A stretch of 64,000 bases of DNA from Mauremys mutica (taxonomy: Eukaryota > Chordata > Testudines > Geoemydidae), in the NCBI RefSeq assembly GCF_020497125.1, contig NC_059075.1, forward strand, positions 38,228,003 to 38,292,002. Direction: 5' to 3'. This document shows positions 34,970 to 47,775 of the stretch, piece by piece (positions within the stretch are counted from its first letter, which is position 1; each line of letters opens with the position of its first letter). Both the position numbers and the translations under genes were made by a program. The notes under the pieces were generated by a model. It saw nothing but the letters and a program-made list of their open reading frames with translations. It had not been told where the DNA came from and did no database searches.

Positions 34970-35870
34970 AACAAGCTGGCCTTCTCCCCCACTCACAAAG
35001 GACCCACTGCTACACCCAGAGTCTCTTTCCAGGCAATTTTATTTTTTGAAACACAAGCTAAACAGACAAAATCAGTTCCTCAGCCTACCCTAGACTACAG
35101 CTCCCAGTGTTTTCCCCCCTTCAAGTCTGTCCTTCCAGCTTTTAGGCGTCCTGCAGGAATCTTCTGTGTTACGTTCACTGAGCACTACCAGCCAGGGCTT
35201 TCTGCCTGGAGGGCCACTTTTTCCTGGCAGATTCCTACTGCCTTTTCTCCCAAGGGCCTCTGGCAGCCTCTTCTAGGAACTTCCTGCTGCTCCTGCTTTC
35301 TTCAGCTCTCTGGCTCCAACTCACTGGGTTTCTCTCAGCAGGATCCCACTGCCTCCCCTCACAGGGGACTTTGGCGGTCACTCCCAGGGAACATTCTGCT
35401 TCTGGTCTGTCTGCCTATTCCCAGGGAGCCAGTAGTGAGAGCTCCATGGGTATACCTACACTGCAATTAGATACCCGCAGCTGGCCCATGGCACTGACTC
35501 AGGCTTGTGGGGCTCGGTTAAGGGGCTGCTTAATTGTGGTGAAGATGTTCGGGCTTGGGCTGGAGCCCGGGCCCTAGGACCTTGCAAGGTGGGAGGGTCC
35601 CAGAGCCTGCAAGTCTACACTGCAGTTAAACAGACCCTTAGCCTGAGCCCTGCGAGCCTGAGTCAGCTGACATGGGCCAGCAGTTGATTTTTAATTGCAG
35701 TGTAGATATACCCTATGTCTGCTCTCTCTGCCCCTTTTTGGGCTGATTCTCCAGCCTGATTCATTCATGCTTCACCCCTCTAAGGCCCAGGTGCCTTCTC
35801 TTGTAGCCCAGTTGGGGTCTGCTGACCAGGCATAGGTGCATTTGCCTTGCTCCCTCATAAAGGGCCAATG
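34970..35870. other. Pyrimidine-rich, possibly LTR-derived sequence hosting a MITE
   Basis: C+T-rich non-coding sequence (ORF 34940-35470 is compositional) on both sides of the MITE at 35448-35713. The texture is that of LTR-type repeats, but neither end motifs nor a partner copy were found. Confidence 0.25.
35448..35713. mobile_element. Palindromic GC-rich MITE, copy 2
   Basis: A 266-bp element with inverted ends gggtatacctacactgcaat and attgcagtgtagatataccc. The interior reads gggcttgggctggagcccgg. It is the best preserved of the four copies (others at 19808, 59848 and 60690). Confidence 0.75.
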
Positions 35871-36929
35871 TCATCTTATGTCACCCTCATTGCATTCAAT
35901 AGCTCTAACGGTAAATATGCAAAACTAATTCTTCCCCTCAGGCAGTTCCTATTGTGCTGAATGTGGGGATAGGTTGAATAACTAGCTTGCCAGAACCCCA
36001 AAAATAAATATAAAAAAATTAAGTAAAGCAAGACTGGTTTAGTTATTTCTAGATAGAAAGTTCTATTTCACTTGCAGGAATTGCTAAATAAAATGTACGA
36101 GCATATATTTGAATTAATTCTTTAGATCCACAGGTTAGATTTTCCCTGGTGGAAATCAAACTGGTTGCTGGTGTCTATAACTTAATTATATCTCTTTGTG
36201 CTTAAGGATAAATAATCCAAAGAAATGTTTCCCTACAGTGAATATTATTATTCATAAAATGGAGGTTAACATTTTACTTCTCCACAGTGAGATGAGTGTC
36301 TTCAATTAATTGAACATTGTTTTCTGTACTTTGCTTAAGCTTAGAATAATGTTTCATTAACAAGTACATGGAAAATGTAGTTATATGAACAAGATGTGTT
36401 CTCTTAAGGTTTGTGGAGAAATAATTATTTTTAATGACCCAGAAAGTCTGGAAAACCTATTATTTTGGACTGACATCCCTTATGCTATCACCAGAGAGTC
36501 AGTAAATGGAAAGTGATAACAGCATATGTAATCAAATATTGTTTGGTGAATGAGTCAAAAGGTTAGCCATTGTATAAAAGCTGTGGAAGGGTAGGCATAA
36601 TGATTTCTGATGTTTTATTTGGCTGCTTTAACTTCTACCATGTTCCAAATTTGAATCCATAGTCTTCAAAGGTTATGGTATATAAATATTGTACTTAAGT
36701 ATCTTTTTAAAAAATTCTCCTCTTAGGCAGATTTTACAAGTTTAAACAGTTACTTTTCTTGATGAGCCAAAAATCATATTTGTGTATAGGATAGTAGAGC
36801 AAGTTTGTGGTCATTCTCTATATTTACACTTTCACCAGTAGACACATTTCCATTTTACTTTGTTGATGTTTATATAAGACTTAGCTTGGTATTCTTATTT
36901 ATTATTTTAATATTTGTTCTACTGTTGTG
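35871..36929. other. No recognisable feature
   Basis: AT-rich, non-coding. Confidence 0.5.
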
Positions 36930-37175
36930 CCTAAGGGTCCCAACTAAGATACAAGTCTCATTGGTCTCATCCTTGTACAAATACATAATGAGAGACAGTC
37001 ACTGTCCGGAAGAGTTTGCAATCTAAATTGACAACACAGACATGCAGTGCAAGGAGAACAACTAGTACAGAGAAGGAATATACTTGAAGGTCACACAGCA
37101 GGTCATTTGTAAAGTTGGGATTAGAAGCTAGGTCGACTTTCAGTGCAGTATCCTATTTACTAGATTACACTGCCT
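36930..37175 (-). repeat. MIR SINE with tail, antisense
   Basis: gagagacagtcactgtcc and gagtttgcaatctaaattga match the tail of sauropsid MIRs in reverse. ggtcacacagcaggtcattt and tagattacactgcctctt match the core and head in reverse. Confidence 0.65.
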
Positions 37176-39459
37176 CTTCATACTCATTACAAGGAATGCC
37201 CAGAGAATAATGCAGAAAGTAATGTAATCTTGTTTAGTTGTCAGACAATTGTAAAATAAGGGTGACAACTCTGTTTTGATGGTGAAGGAGGGATTCTAGG
37301 GCTTTCTCCATTTTTACCCACTTATCATTTTCCCCCTCTCCCAAGACCTTGCATTAGGCTAGCTCCTGCTTCTGGCAAAGGAAGACTGAATGCTGCTTCC
37401 TCTGAAATCAAACACTATTACTTTTGGATTAGCCAGAAGGAGTTGCTCAATAGTTATATGACATACTCTGCCAAAAGAGGCTAAGTACATTGCCTCTAAC
37501 TTGGTTCTTGCCCTGTGCTAAAGACAGTAGTTAAAACCATTCATACTTATTGTTTTGTAAATTATTAACCTGACTGGACAATGGCATTAACAAATCATTG
37601 CCTGTCTCATTCACTGTTCTTACAGCATCTCAGGAGTAGAAAACTGCTACTTCATAATCTATACCTTGCCTAATGCTTGGTTGTTCAGAGTCTCTAACTC
37701 TTACTAATGTTAATTGTATGTGCACACAGTGAGGGAAAAATTATGTTTGAGAAAGGCAGGCCTATAGTTAAGAGATGTTGCTGTTAGCACCTGCCCTCCT
37801 CCTCTTAATGACTGGTTAACCAATATTTATGTTTTTTCTTTTCTTTTTACAAACGACAATAAAAGAGCATACATTCAATGCTCGGTGCACTCTGGCAATC
37901 ACTTTTTAAGAATACACTAATAAGGAAAAAGACCCCTCAGTTACCGGCAGTCAAATCAAGTAATGCAGCAAGAGTATAAATATAAAAAGAACTTATCAAC
38001 CTGCCCACACAATCTCGAGTCCCACACCACCACTAACCAGCCCTACTGAACAGTCATCTCCTCACAGGTCAGGGAGTAAAAACGATGTGCCCTGAAAGCT
38101 AACAAACATGGGCTATAGAGGCCAGTGGAAGAAGCAAGTTACAGTGATCTGGGGCCTTAGTGTAAAATGCCCTGCTAGCAAACCTCTCTTTCTTCACAGT
38201 GGGGCTTCCTCAGGTGTCTTCACTGACTACAGCTGTGGCAGGATGTCAGGAGAGAGGATTTCTTTTAGGTAGGTTCCAAGCCACTTAAGGCTTTTTATAG
38301 GTCAAATAGTCATAAAATGAATCCAGAAAATGATAATTACTTTGTTCAGTGTTCTCAGAGAGTGATGCTGGAAAAGCCTGGAATCCAAGAGTGGCTTCAT
38401 CTATCCTTTAAAACTCAGGATTTTACCAAGATAAAATAGCACTGTGTGCTTCTTTTTCTTTGTCTAGTTAATCTTGGGAATAAGCATCATTATCTTGGTG
38501 CTTTGTCAGCAATATTATGAGATCATCTAGTTAATAGTTGCCCTGTGGTTTGTTTGTGACCTTTGCTGGACTGGTATATCAATAAGATACAGACAGACTG
38601 TGTTTACTTGAGTTCAGATGGAAATAACAAGTTATAAAGTCTTAGTACTAGTGAGTAGAGAATTTACAATATTAGATGGTTGATAATTAATAGTAATTTT
38701 TTTTATTAAAGGTATGGTTGTTTATATTTCTCTTTAGCCCAATGTAGATGCCTCTCCCATCTCTGAAAGTCAGCCTTTCACATTACAGGACCATACAATT
38801 TCACATACCAAAGCAGATGAATAATCCATCAAATCTGGTATCCAACCTCTGGTAGCAGCCAATGTCTAATGTTTTGGATAAAGGCAAATGCGCTTTTCCA
38901 CCATAATGTGCCTGGTCAGTAGCATAACTGTGTACATGGAGGGAAGCAGGGGAATTCCTTCTTGGTGTTCTGAAGCATAGGAGATGACATGCACACATTA
39001 GTCTGAGAACCCTTAAGGATAATCCTTTTCTTTTTACCCATCCTTATGCCCTTTTTGCATGGCAATCCTTCCTGCTGAGGACATGGAAAGGCTCCTCTTA
39101 CAACTCTTGAACATCTCCCTTTCATCATCTGGTATAGGTCATGGCTTCTTCTGGAGGCTCTGTGTTGCAATTGTATTGGCTAGTGGGGTTAACTGTAGAA
39201 TCATAACAATCAGACTTCTCTTTCTAGAAGCTGAGCCTATTGCCTCCCCAGTACTATTTCAGCATCTGCTGCTCTCTGAAAAAGAGGTGAAGGTCTCAAA
39301 ATCCAGCCTCAAACATTCTAGTACATAAAGTTGCCTCTGGACTCATGAAGGCAGCCAGATTGGGTGAACACTAAAAGATCAAGTTTCTACAAACATCACC
39401 AAAGTGGGGAAAACAAAGATTACATGATACATAAGCAAAATTACTGCTAATAAATAGAA
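37176..39459. other. Mostly unannotated
   Basis: No coding signal. About 38090-38340 contains aagccacttaaggcttttta-type text common to old LINE 3' regions. 38.8-39.0 kb is possibly another old LINE 3' end. Both are too weak to name. Confidence 0.35.
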
Positions 39460-40445
39460 CATAAGAACAGCCTTACTAGGTAAGACCAAAGGTCCATCTA
39501 GCCCAGTATCCTGTCTTCCAACAGTGGCCAATGCCAGGTGCCCCAGAAGAAATGAACAGAACAGGTAATCATCAAGTGATCCATCTCCTGTCACCCATTC
39601 CCAGCTTCTGGCAAACAGAGGCCAGGGCCACCATCCCTGTTTACCCTGGCTAATAGTCCTTGATGGACCTGTCCTCCATGAATTTATCTAATTCTTCTTT
39701 GAACCCTGTTATAGTCTTGGCCTTCACAACATCCTCTGGCAAAGAGTCCCAGAGGTTGACCGTGCATTGTGTGAAAAAATACTTCCTTTTGTTTATTTTA
39801 AATCTGCTGCCTATTAATTTCATTTTGTGACACCTAATTCATGTGATATCAGAAGGAGTAAATAACACTTCCTTATTTACTTTCTCCACACCAATCACGA
39901 TTTTATAGACCTCCTTAGTCGTCTTTTTTCCAAGCTGAAAAGTCCCAGTCTTATTGATCTCTGCTCATATGGAATCTGTTCCATACCCCTAATCATTTTG
40001 TTGCCATTTCCTGTATCTTTTCCCAATTCTAATATACCTTTTTTGAGATGGGCCAACCACATCTGCATGCAGTATTCAAGATGTGGATGTAGCATGGATT
40101 TATATAGAGGCAATATATTTTCTGTTCTCTTATCTATCCCATTCCTAATGATTCCCAACATTTTGTTAGCTTTTTTGACTCCCGCTGCACATTGAGTGAG
40201 TGGATATTTTCAGAGAACTATCCACAGTGACGCCAAGATCTCTCTCATGAGTGGTTACAGCTAATTTAGACCCTATCATTTTATATGTATAGTTGGGATT
40301 AGGTTTTCCAATGTGCATTACTTTGCATTTATCAACATTGAATTTCATTTGCCATTTTTTTCCCCATGTTATTTTCATGAAGCATTTGTGGAGCTTTAAT
40401 ATACAGAAAGATGCTTGTATAAATTGGCGAGACTGCAGACTCATT
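39460..40445 (-). mobile_element. CR1 LINE 3' fragment, antisense, upstream of CEP128 exon
   Basis: The 3' end (gaacataagaacagcctt, 39459-39476) is at the low coordinate. Minus-strand ORF2 C-terminus is readable at 40161-39895 (LHPHLEYCMQMWLAHLKK; QRSIRLGLFSLEKRRLRR) and 40444-40166 (KCKVMHIGKPNPNYTYKM; ERDLGVTVDSSLK), in two frames with stops. Same family as the sense copy at 42040-45452, about 85% identical by eye over the last 150 bp. Confidence 0.85.
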
Positions 40446-41523
40446 TATATATAGAGTGATGAATGTCAGAAATATGTAAGATGTTTAAAATTGCATTTCT
40501 TTCTTTCACCTTCTATATTAAAATTAAAATAGAATGAAAGCATAGATCTTGTCTTAGTGTGTTTCCTGTTCTATAATTATTTGGCCCCTATGAGAAAGTT
40601 ATATACTTTTCAGAACCTCATTGAGACAGTGTACATTAGGTATGCCTTTAGGTATGACATTCTGGGCTGTTAAGATTTTTATCAGTGGGATGTTCAGTGA
40701 AATATATGAATAAGAGATGGAACACCTACAAGGATAACCCAAATATGCTGCGAAAAATGGTCCTGGTGACTCTGTAGCTGGCATTCTTATTTCTGAGTTA
40801 GTACTGAATCAATATCCCAGTTTGGTTTTAAGGGGTGCTGTGCTGCTGGAGATAAACACAGCATGTTGGCCATCTGAGGTTATTGAAAATCCAATAGTGC
40901 ATTTTGAAAGAGCAGGAATAGCAACTCCAATAATCTTCCAATTTACTTAAATTCTCACAACAGTTTGTTACATAATGTTCTTTACTTTCTGTCCTAAAGT
41001 ATTGCTGTGTGCTATTCATTGTTTGTAAAAATGTATTTTCAAAAAAAATACTGTTTTAGCTAGCTGTATGCTAGAATTCACAGCAAGATCAGTTTTTAAA
41101 ATACCCTTTTTTAAAAAATGGTGTCTGCTTATGAAACGTTCAGGAACAGGTGGCTGGGTGAGGGAATATTTGACTTGTGATTAAATATTAGATATTGGCC
41201 TGAGTCACAAAACTTCAGCCAGGATTTTAAGCACCAAAAGGGGAGTGTTTGGATTCCAGGTACTTACAGTAAAATTCAAGATAATATAAATGTACTGTTT
41301 GTACCCTCTGTTGGAGCGCTAAGAGTTGCCATTACAGGGAGATGTATTCTGTGAATAACAGGTTTTTCCATCTTTAGTTACAATGATCTTCTAAGTTGTT
41401 GCACATAATCTATAAATAGGAAAGTGATTTATTCATAAGCTACACTGTATGTTGCTTTACTACTATTTCATATTGTGTATCCCTAAGGACTGTACTTTTA
41501 TAATACAATGTGTTTGTATACAG
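40446..41523. other. Intronic sequence before the first recognised CEP128 exon
   Basis: AT-rich and non-coding. It ends with the acceptor tgtttgtatacag (41511-41523). Confidence 0.7.
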
Positions 41524-41874
41524 GTGTTAACATCTGACTTGGAAAACAGGGAGAAGCAGCAGCAAAGGATGCTGGACCAGCTGAAGGAGATACAGAGCTG
41601 CTACAAGGCTTGTGAGAGTGAACGGAGGCAAACTGAACTCCAAACTGCTGAGCTGGCCCAGCAACTTGAAGAGTCTACTAAGGAAGCAGATCGGTACCTT
41701 GCTGAATTCAGGCAGTCTGAGACCCTTAGGCTAGACACTGAGAAGAAGAAAGAAGAGCTGAAAGTTAAAGCTCAGGAATCCATTCGACACTGGAAGCTGA
41801 AATATAAGAAACTGGAACGTGATATGGTGAAACAGAATGAAACCATCAATCAGCTAATGGACAAGAGCAATCAG
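41524..41874 (+). CDS. CEP128: CEP128 internal coding exon (first in window)
   Basis: A 351-bp exon, 117 codons, phase 0 at both ends. It begins VLTSDLENREKQQQRM after acceptor tatacag (41517-41523) and ends MDKSNQ before donor gtaagg (41875). The protein is a continuous Glu/Lys/Gln-rich heptad coiled coil with no stops (ELAQQLEESTKEADRYLAEF; KLKYKKLERDMVKQNETI). CEP128 is a ~1,090-residue coiled-coil protein of the mother-centriole subdistal appendages, linked to ODF2 and centriolin and to signalling at the primary cilium. The identification rests mainly on the two downstream exons, whose C-terminal text closely resembles human CEP128. The open frame before 41524 is intron read-through. Earlier exons are outside the window or not recognised. 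Confidence 0.85.
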
Positions 41875-42039
41875 GTAAGGGCAGCACCTTTATTTTTCCT
41901 CTCCTTTCCCTTTTTATTTTAGAACTAGAGATGAGGATGTGACATGTGCACTTGCCATCTAACAACTGCACTGTGAATTTACATAGGCCACAAAACAGCT
42001 GGCAGATTCTAATGACTTTCTTTCTGTTGACCTATGCTG
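41875..42039 (+). other. CEP128: Start of intron following first CEP128 exon
   Basis: Donor gtaagg at 41875-41880. The whole intron spans 41875-51492 (9,618 bp) and is largely made of CR1, LTR, MIR and hAT sequence described separately. Confidence 0.8.
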
Positions 42040-45000
42040 GATTCATACTCTCAGCCTAGAAGTAAAAGGAGGGGTTTAGATTTATTAGGAACTGGGGAAA
42101 CTTTTGGGAAAAGGGGAGCCTATACAGGAAGGATGGGCTCCATCTAAACCAAAAAGGAACCAGATTGCTGGCACTTAAAATTAAAAAGGTTGTTGAACAG
42201 TTTTTAAACTAAGGGCTGGGGGAAAGCTGACAGGTGCAGAGGAGCATGTGGGTCAGACAGAGGCATCCCTTAGGGGAGGAGCTATTAATGGAGATTCTCT
42301 ATGTTCTAGTAAGGAGGAGAGAATGGAAGATGATAAAATACGGGTAGGATCTGATGTGAAACAGCAAGTGAAATAAGTCCCATTCAATTACATCATGTCA
42401 TGGCAGACTGCTAAAAAGTGACAAGTTTTTAAAGTGCTTATATACCAATGCTAGAAGTCTAAATAATAAGATGGGTGAACCAGAGTGCCTTGTATTAAAT
42501 GAGGCTATTGATATAATAGGCATCACAGAAACTTGGTGCAATGAGGATGATCAATGGGACACAATGGTACCAGGGTATGAAATACATCGGAAGGACAGAA
42601 CAGGTCATGCTGGTGGAGGAATGGCACTATATATGAAAAAAAGCACAGAATCAAATGAAGTAAAAATCTTAAATGTACTATCTGTACCATGGAATCTATA
42701 TCGATAGTAATTCCATGCTCGAATAATAAGAATATAGCAATAGGGAAATATTACCGACCACCTGACCAGGATGGTGATGATGACCGTGAAATGCTCTGGT
42801 AGATTAGAGAGGATACAAAAATAAAAAACTCAATAATAATGGGGGAATTATCCCCATATTGCCTGTGTACATGTCACCTCAGGACGGGATGCAGATATAA
42901 AGTTTCTTGACACCTTAAATGACTGCTTCTTGGAGCAGCTAGTCCTGGAACCCACAATAGGAGAGGCAATTCTTGATTTAGTCCTAAGTGGAGCACAGGA
43001 TCTGGTCTAAGAGGTGAATATAGTTGGACTGCTTGGTAATAGTGACCATAATATAATTAAACTTAACATCTCTGTGGTGGGGAAAACACCACATCAGCCC
43101 AATGCTGTAGCATATAATTTCAGAAAAGGGGACTACACAAAAATGAGGAAGTTAGTGAAACAGAAATTAAAATGTACAGTGCCAAAAGTGAAATCCCTGC
43201 AAGCTGCATGGAAACTTTTTAAAGACACCATAACAAAGGCTCAAATTAAATGTATACACCAAATTAAATGTATACTCCCAAACATAGTAAGAGAACCAAA
43301 AAAGTGCCACCATAGCTAAACAAAGTAAAAGAAGCAGTGAGATGCAAAAGGGCATCCTATAAAAAGTGGAAGTTAAACCCTAGTGAGGAAAATAGAAAGG
43401 AGAATAAACTCTGGCAAATTATGTGGAAAAATATTAGGAAGGCCAAAAAAAGAATGTGAAGAACAGCTAGCCAAAGACTCAAAAGTAATAGCAAATATTT
43501 TTTTAAGTACATCAGAAGCAGGAAGCCTGCTAAACAACCAGTGGGGCCACTGGACAATCGAGATGCTAAAGGAGCACTCAAGGACGATAAGGCCATTGTG
43601 GAGAAACTAAATGAATTCTTTGCATTGGTCTTCATGGCTGAGAATGTGAGGGAGATTCCCAAACCTGAGCCATTCTTTTTAGATGAGAGATCTGAGGAAC
43701 TGTCCCAGATTGAGGTCTCATGGGAGGAGGTTTTGTAAGAAATTGATAAACTAAACAGTAATAAGTCATCAGAACCAGATGGTATTCACCCAAGAGTTCT
43801 GAAGGAACTCAAATGTGAAATTTCAGTTCAACTTACTGTAGTTTGTAACCTATCATTTAAATCAGCTTATGTACCATATGACTGGAGAATAGCTAATGTG
43901 ACACCAATGTTTAAAAAGAGCTCCAGAAGCGATCCCGGCAATTACAGGCTGGGAATTACTAACTTCAGTACTAGGTAAACTAGTTGAAACTATAGTAAAG
44001 AACAAAATTATCAGACACATAGATGAACATAATTTGTTGGGGAAGAGTCGACATGGTTTTTGTAAAGGGAAATCATGCCTCACCAATCTACTAGAATTCT
44101 TTGAAAGGGTCAACAAGCATGTGGGCAAGGGGGATGCAGTGGACATAGTGTACTGAGATTTTCAGAAAGCCTTTGACAAGGTTCCTCACCAAAGGCTCTT
44201 AAGCAAAGTAAGCTATCATGGGATAAGATGGAAGGTACTTCCATCGATCAGTAACTCGTTAAAAGATAGAAATCGAAGGGTTGGAATAAATGGTCAGTTT
44301 TCAGAATAGAGAGAGGTAAATAGTGATGTCCCCGAGGGTCTGTACTGGGACCAGTTCTATTCAACATATTCATAAATGATCTGGAAAAAGGGGTAAACAG
44401 TGAGGTAGCAAAATTTGCAGGTGATACAAAACTACTCAAGATAGTTAAGTCCCAGGCAGACTGCGTTGAGCTACAAAAGGATCTCTCAAAATTAGGTGAT
44501 GGGGCAACAAAATGACAGATGAAATTCAATGTTGATGAATGCAAAGTAATGCACATTGGAAAACCTAATCCTAACTATACGTATAATATGATTGGGTCTA
44601 ATTAGCTGTTACCACTCAAGAAAAAGATCTTGGAGTCATTGTGGATAGTTCTCTGAAAATATCCACTCAATGTGCAGTGGCAGTCAAAAGAGCGAACAGA
44701 ATGTTGGGCATCGTTAAGAGAGGGATAGATAGTAAGACAGAAAATATCATATTGCCTCTATATACATCAAGCATGTGCACAAGGGGGATCCAGTGGATAT
44801 AGTGTACTTAGATAGGCCCACATCTTGAATTTGGCGTGCAGATGTGGTCCCTCCATCTCAAAAAAAGATATATTGGAATTGGAAAAGGTTCAGGAAAGGG
44901 CAACAAAAATGATTACGGGTATGGAACGGCTTCTGTATGAGGAGAGATTAATAAAACTGGGACTTTTAATCTGGGAAAAGAGCTGACTAAGGGGGCATAT

Positions 45001-45452
45001 GATTGAAGTCTATAAAATCATGTCTGGTGTGGAAAAAGTAGATAAGGAAGTGTTATTTACTCCTTTGTATAATGCAAGAACTAGGGGTCACCAAATGAAA
45101 TTAATAAGCAGCAGGTATTAAAGAAACAAAAGGGAATATTTCTTCATACAACGCATGGTCAGCCTGTGGAATTCCTTGCCAGAAGATGGTATGAAGGCCA
45201 AGACTATAATGGGGTTCAAAAAAGAACTAGATAAGTTCATGGAGGATAGGTCAATCGATGGCTATTAACCAGGATGGGCATGGATGGTGTCCCTAGCCTT
45301 TGTTTGTTAGAAGTTGGGAATGGGCGACAGGGGATGGATCACTTGATGATTACCTGTTCTGTTCATTCCCTCTGGGGATCCTGGCATTGGCCACTGTTGG
45401 AAGACAGGATACTGGGCTAGTCTTATCCAGTATGGCTGTTCTTATGACTCCA
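42040..45452 (+). mobile_element. CR1 LINE, sense, near full-length ORF2, inactive
   Basis: The endonuclease starts near 42400 (IIGITETWCNEDDQWD; RTGHAGGGMALYMKK; GNSDHNIIKLNISV at 43038-43079). The RT follows (PDGIHPRVLKEL at 43777-43810; [31 protein letters not shown]), then the C-terminal domain to the 3' end ccagtatggctgttcttatg. Disabling changes include a TGA before DFQKAF (about 44155), several frameshifts, and the catalytic motif FADD changed to FAGD (GGT at 44420-44422). Sequence from 42040 to 42400 resembles the CR1 region upstream of ORF2. It lies within the CEP128 intron in the same orientation as the gene. Confidence 0.88.
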
Positions 45453-46655
45453 TATTAAGTACTTATACTTAAAGCTTTGCAGTCTCCTTTCTAAATGAGT
45501 ATGATTTGTTAACAACACCTTAGCTTGTGAAAGCAAAAAAAAACAACTAATATTGTTTTTCCTTTTGCACTTCTGTGCACAGTTTAGATGGGGAAATGGA
45601 ACTAATCAGTTTCACTTTTTGACTGTTGTAAATTAGGTTATGCTCCAATATTTGAGTTGCTAACACCGCTGAAACATGTTTACACCCCCCGCCCACCCCC
45701 AAAAAAACAGTCTGCATCATTAACTTAATACAGTATTAAAGCGGGAGGAGAGGCGGAGAATACTTTAAAACTACAGAGGAGTTTTTTAATGAAGGCAAAA
45801 TGTAATTTAGAGGATGGTTTTGGTAATTGCTTATCTGCTCTGATGGCTGCCTTGTTCTTTGAAGTTCTGTTTTGTCACCCTTTCTGGTCAACATGTGTGA
45901 TTTTTCTAGGGAGGATACAAGTCCATATGGGCTGTGGTGCAACTAACCATGTGCATTACACTCAGCTCTATGTTGTGTCTTTGTCATATGTGAGTGGTAC
46001 AGTGTGGGCTTTTTCACCGTCAAACTAACACTAGGATCTGCATAAGGCCATACTGAATGAAACTCTGGAGGTGTTGGCTAGTGGGCTTTGGTAGGATCTT
46101 ACAGCATGTCACAGATAATTTTTTCCATTGTTTTTAGTGGGGTTTGAACATCCTTTATTCAAGCAGTTTGGAGAGAGGATTGAATACTCTGTTTCTGAAA
46201 TAGCTGGTGGTGCTGGACAAGAATGCTCTGAGCAGAGTTAGATGACTCTGATTATAATAGTGGTGTCTGGTCTTCATTGGAGCTCTTACTGATGGTAGTG
46301 ATGATAAGAAATTCTAGGAGTACAGGCTAGAGAGTTAAGGCTGAGTACACTAGACCTTGGTTTTATGTCTCATCTAAAAGATAGCAGCATAGCTTCCCTT
46401 ATTTTGTGGGATTGGTGGCTGATTTAGAAGGAACTGCACTGCGTCTTGAGTCAACAGCACAAATTCTTGCAGCACTTGGGATTTTCTTTGGAGCTCTCTC
46501 TTCAAAGTTTTCATCGTCATCTCACTCTATGCAACTTCTCAGTGCTGGTGGGATTGCAACCCAAGGAGGATGTGATTGCAGGTTTAGAGTGCTATGATTA
46601 ATGAAATTTTTATCTTTCAGTAATTGGCTGAAAAATTAGCATTGTAATTGCAATT
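45453..46655. other. No recognisable gene; possible old repeat pieces
   Basis: Non-coding intronic sequence. A stretch near 46330-46400 (taggccttggttttatgtc-like) resembles a common old sauropsid repeat but is not classified. Confidence 0.4.
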
Positions 46656-47290
46656 ATAGAGTAATGGAGTTTAAGGGCAGAAGGGACCACGAGATCATCA
46701 ATTCTGACCTCTTGTATATCACAGGCCACCCAGCATCCTCATCTTAACCCCCAAACCAAAATTAAACCAAAGTATTACAACTCACAGAAATGTAGACTGT
46801 TATGTGCCGGAGGCAGAGAAGAAGAGGGACTGAGGTGCACTAGTGCCCCAGGTCCCCCCAATGACAGGCAAGTGTTTATAAGATACACTCAAATAATTCT
46901 GGCGAGTGACCCACAACTGCACGCTGCAGAAGAAGACCAAAACCTGCCAAAGTCACTGCCAGTCTGTCCTGGGAAAAACTTCCTTCTTGACACCCCCACC
47001 CCCCATATGGATATCAGTTAGACCCTGAGCTTGTGAGCAGGAACCAGCCAACCAAGCACCTGACACAGAGAATGCTCAGTGCTACCTCAGAGCCCATTAT
47101 TGGTCTCAGTAAAAGGTGTTTTGAATAATAAAAGTAGAAAAAAATGTGTATTGAAATGTGATCAAACCACATTTGGTCCATCAGCAAACCACTTTAACAG
47201 AATGTTAAGGTTAGATGGGTTCAGCCTAACATTTAAAGTTGAGGAAATGCCAGATCAAAGATTGCACATAGAACTTTAACTCTTTCCTGT
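46656..47290 (-). repeat. CR1-like 3' region, antisense
   Basis: Starts gtaatggagtttaagggcag followed by aagggaccacgagatcatc, the antisense of a CR1-type 3' end, like 27703. It continues through tatcacaggccacccagc and ttatgtgccggaggcagag. It ends weakly near 47290. No protein signal. Confidence 0.55.
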
Positions 47291-47324
47291 TGTATGTGTA
47301 CATTACAATACAATCATTAGTATG

Positions 47325-47775
47325 AACACTGTGGCAAATGGCCGACACTATTGTGGTGGGTCCTGTGCTTTTCCTTGGTATGGTGGGTCAGTGTGCTGCC
47401 CCTTGCCCTTATTCTTGGGCGTTGATGGCTCTACCAGTGCCCTGGTGGGGGAGAGAAGGGGAGCCGGGAAGGGACCCAGGTCTGCCCCCAACTCCAGATC
47501 CCAGCCCCTTCAGCAGGGTTTCTCTTGTTCCTCTGTGCCGGGGGAGTCCCTCTGCTCTGCTTGGGAAGGGTTTCTCTTCCTCTGGTACTCCTCCAAACTA
47601 TAGTCAGTTCTCCTTCCCTTCTGTCTGACTGAATAGGCTTTTTTTATTAGGTCTCTGGCATGGTCTTAATTGGCTCCAAGTGCTCTAATTAACCTGTAGT
47701 AACCTCTCCTAAGTCAACAGGGAATAAGGCCCTGATCATCCTGGGGCTTATATAGCTCCCATTGAACACTCTCCT
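47325..47775 (-). mobile_element. LTR (solo or fragment), antisense
   Basis: Read on the minus strand it has a TATA-like agctatataagcccc (about 47756-47742), ggttaattagagcactt, and a polyadenylation-like cctaataaaaaaagcc (about 47653-47638). The same order of motifs, TATA then ggttaattggagcacc then cctaataaaacc, occurs in sense at 63739-64000. This supports an LTR family with promoter and poly(A) signals. No internal gag/pol is adjacent, so it is probably a solo LTR. Ends are approximate. Confidence 0.6.

Noticed and set aside
34940..35470. 176-residue ORF
   Set aside because: Translation of pyrimidine-rich repeat DNA ending in a MITE; no protein-like pattern.
41449..41523. Open codons upstream of the first CEP128 exon
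   Set aside because: Hydrophobic, unlike the coiled coil, and separated by a good splice acceptor. Intron read-through.
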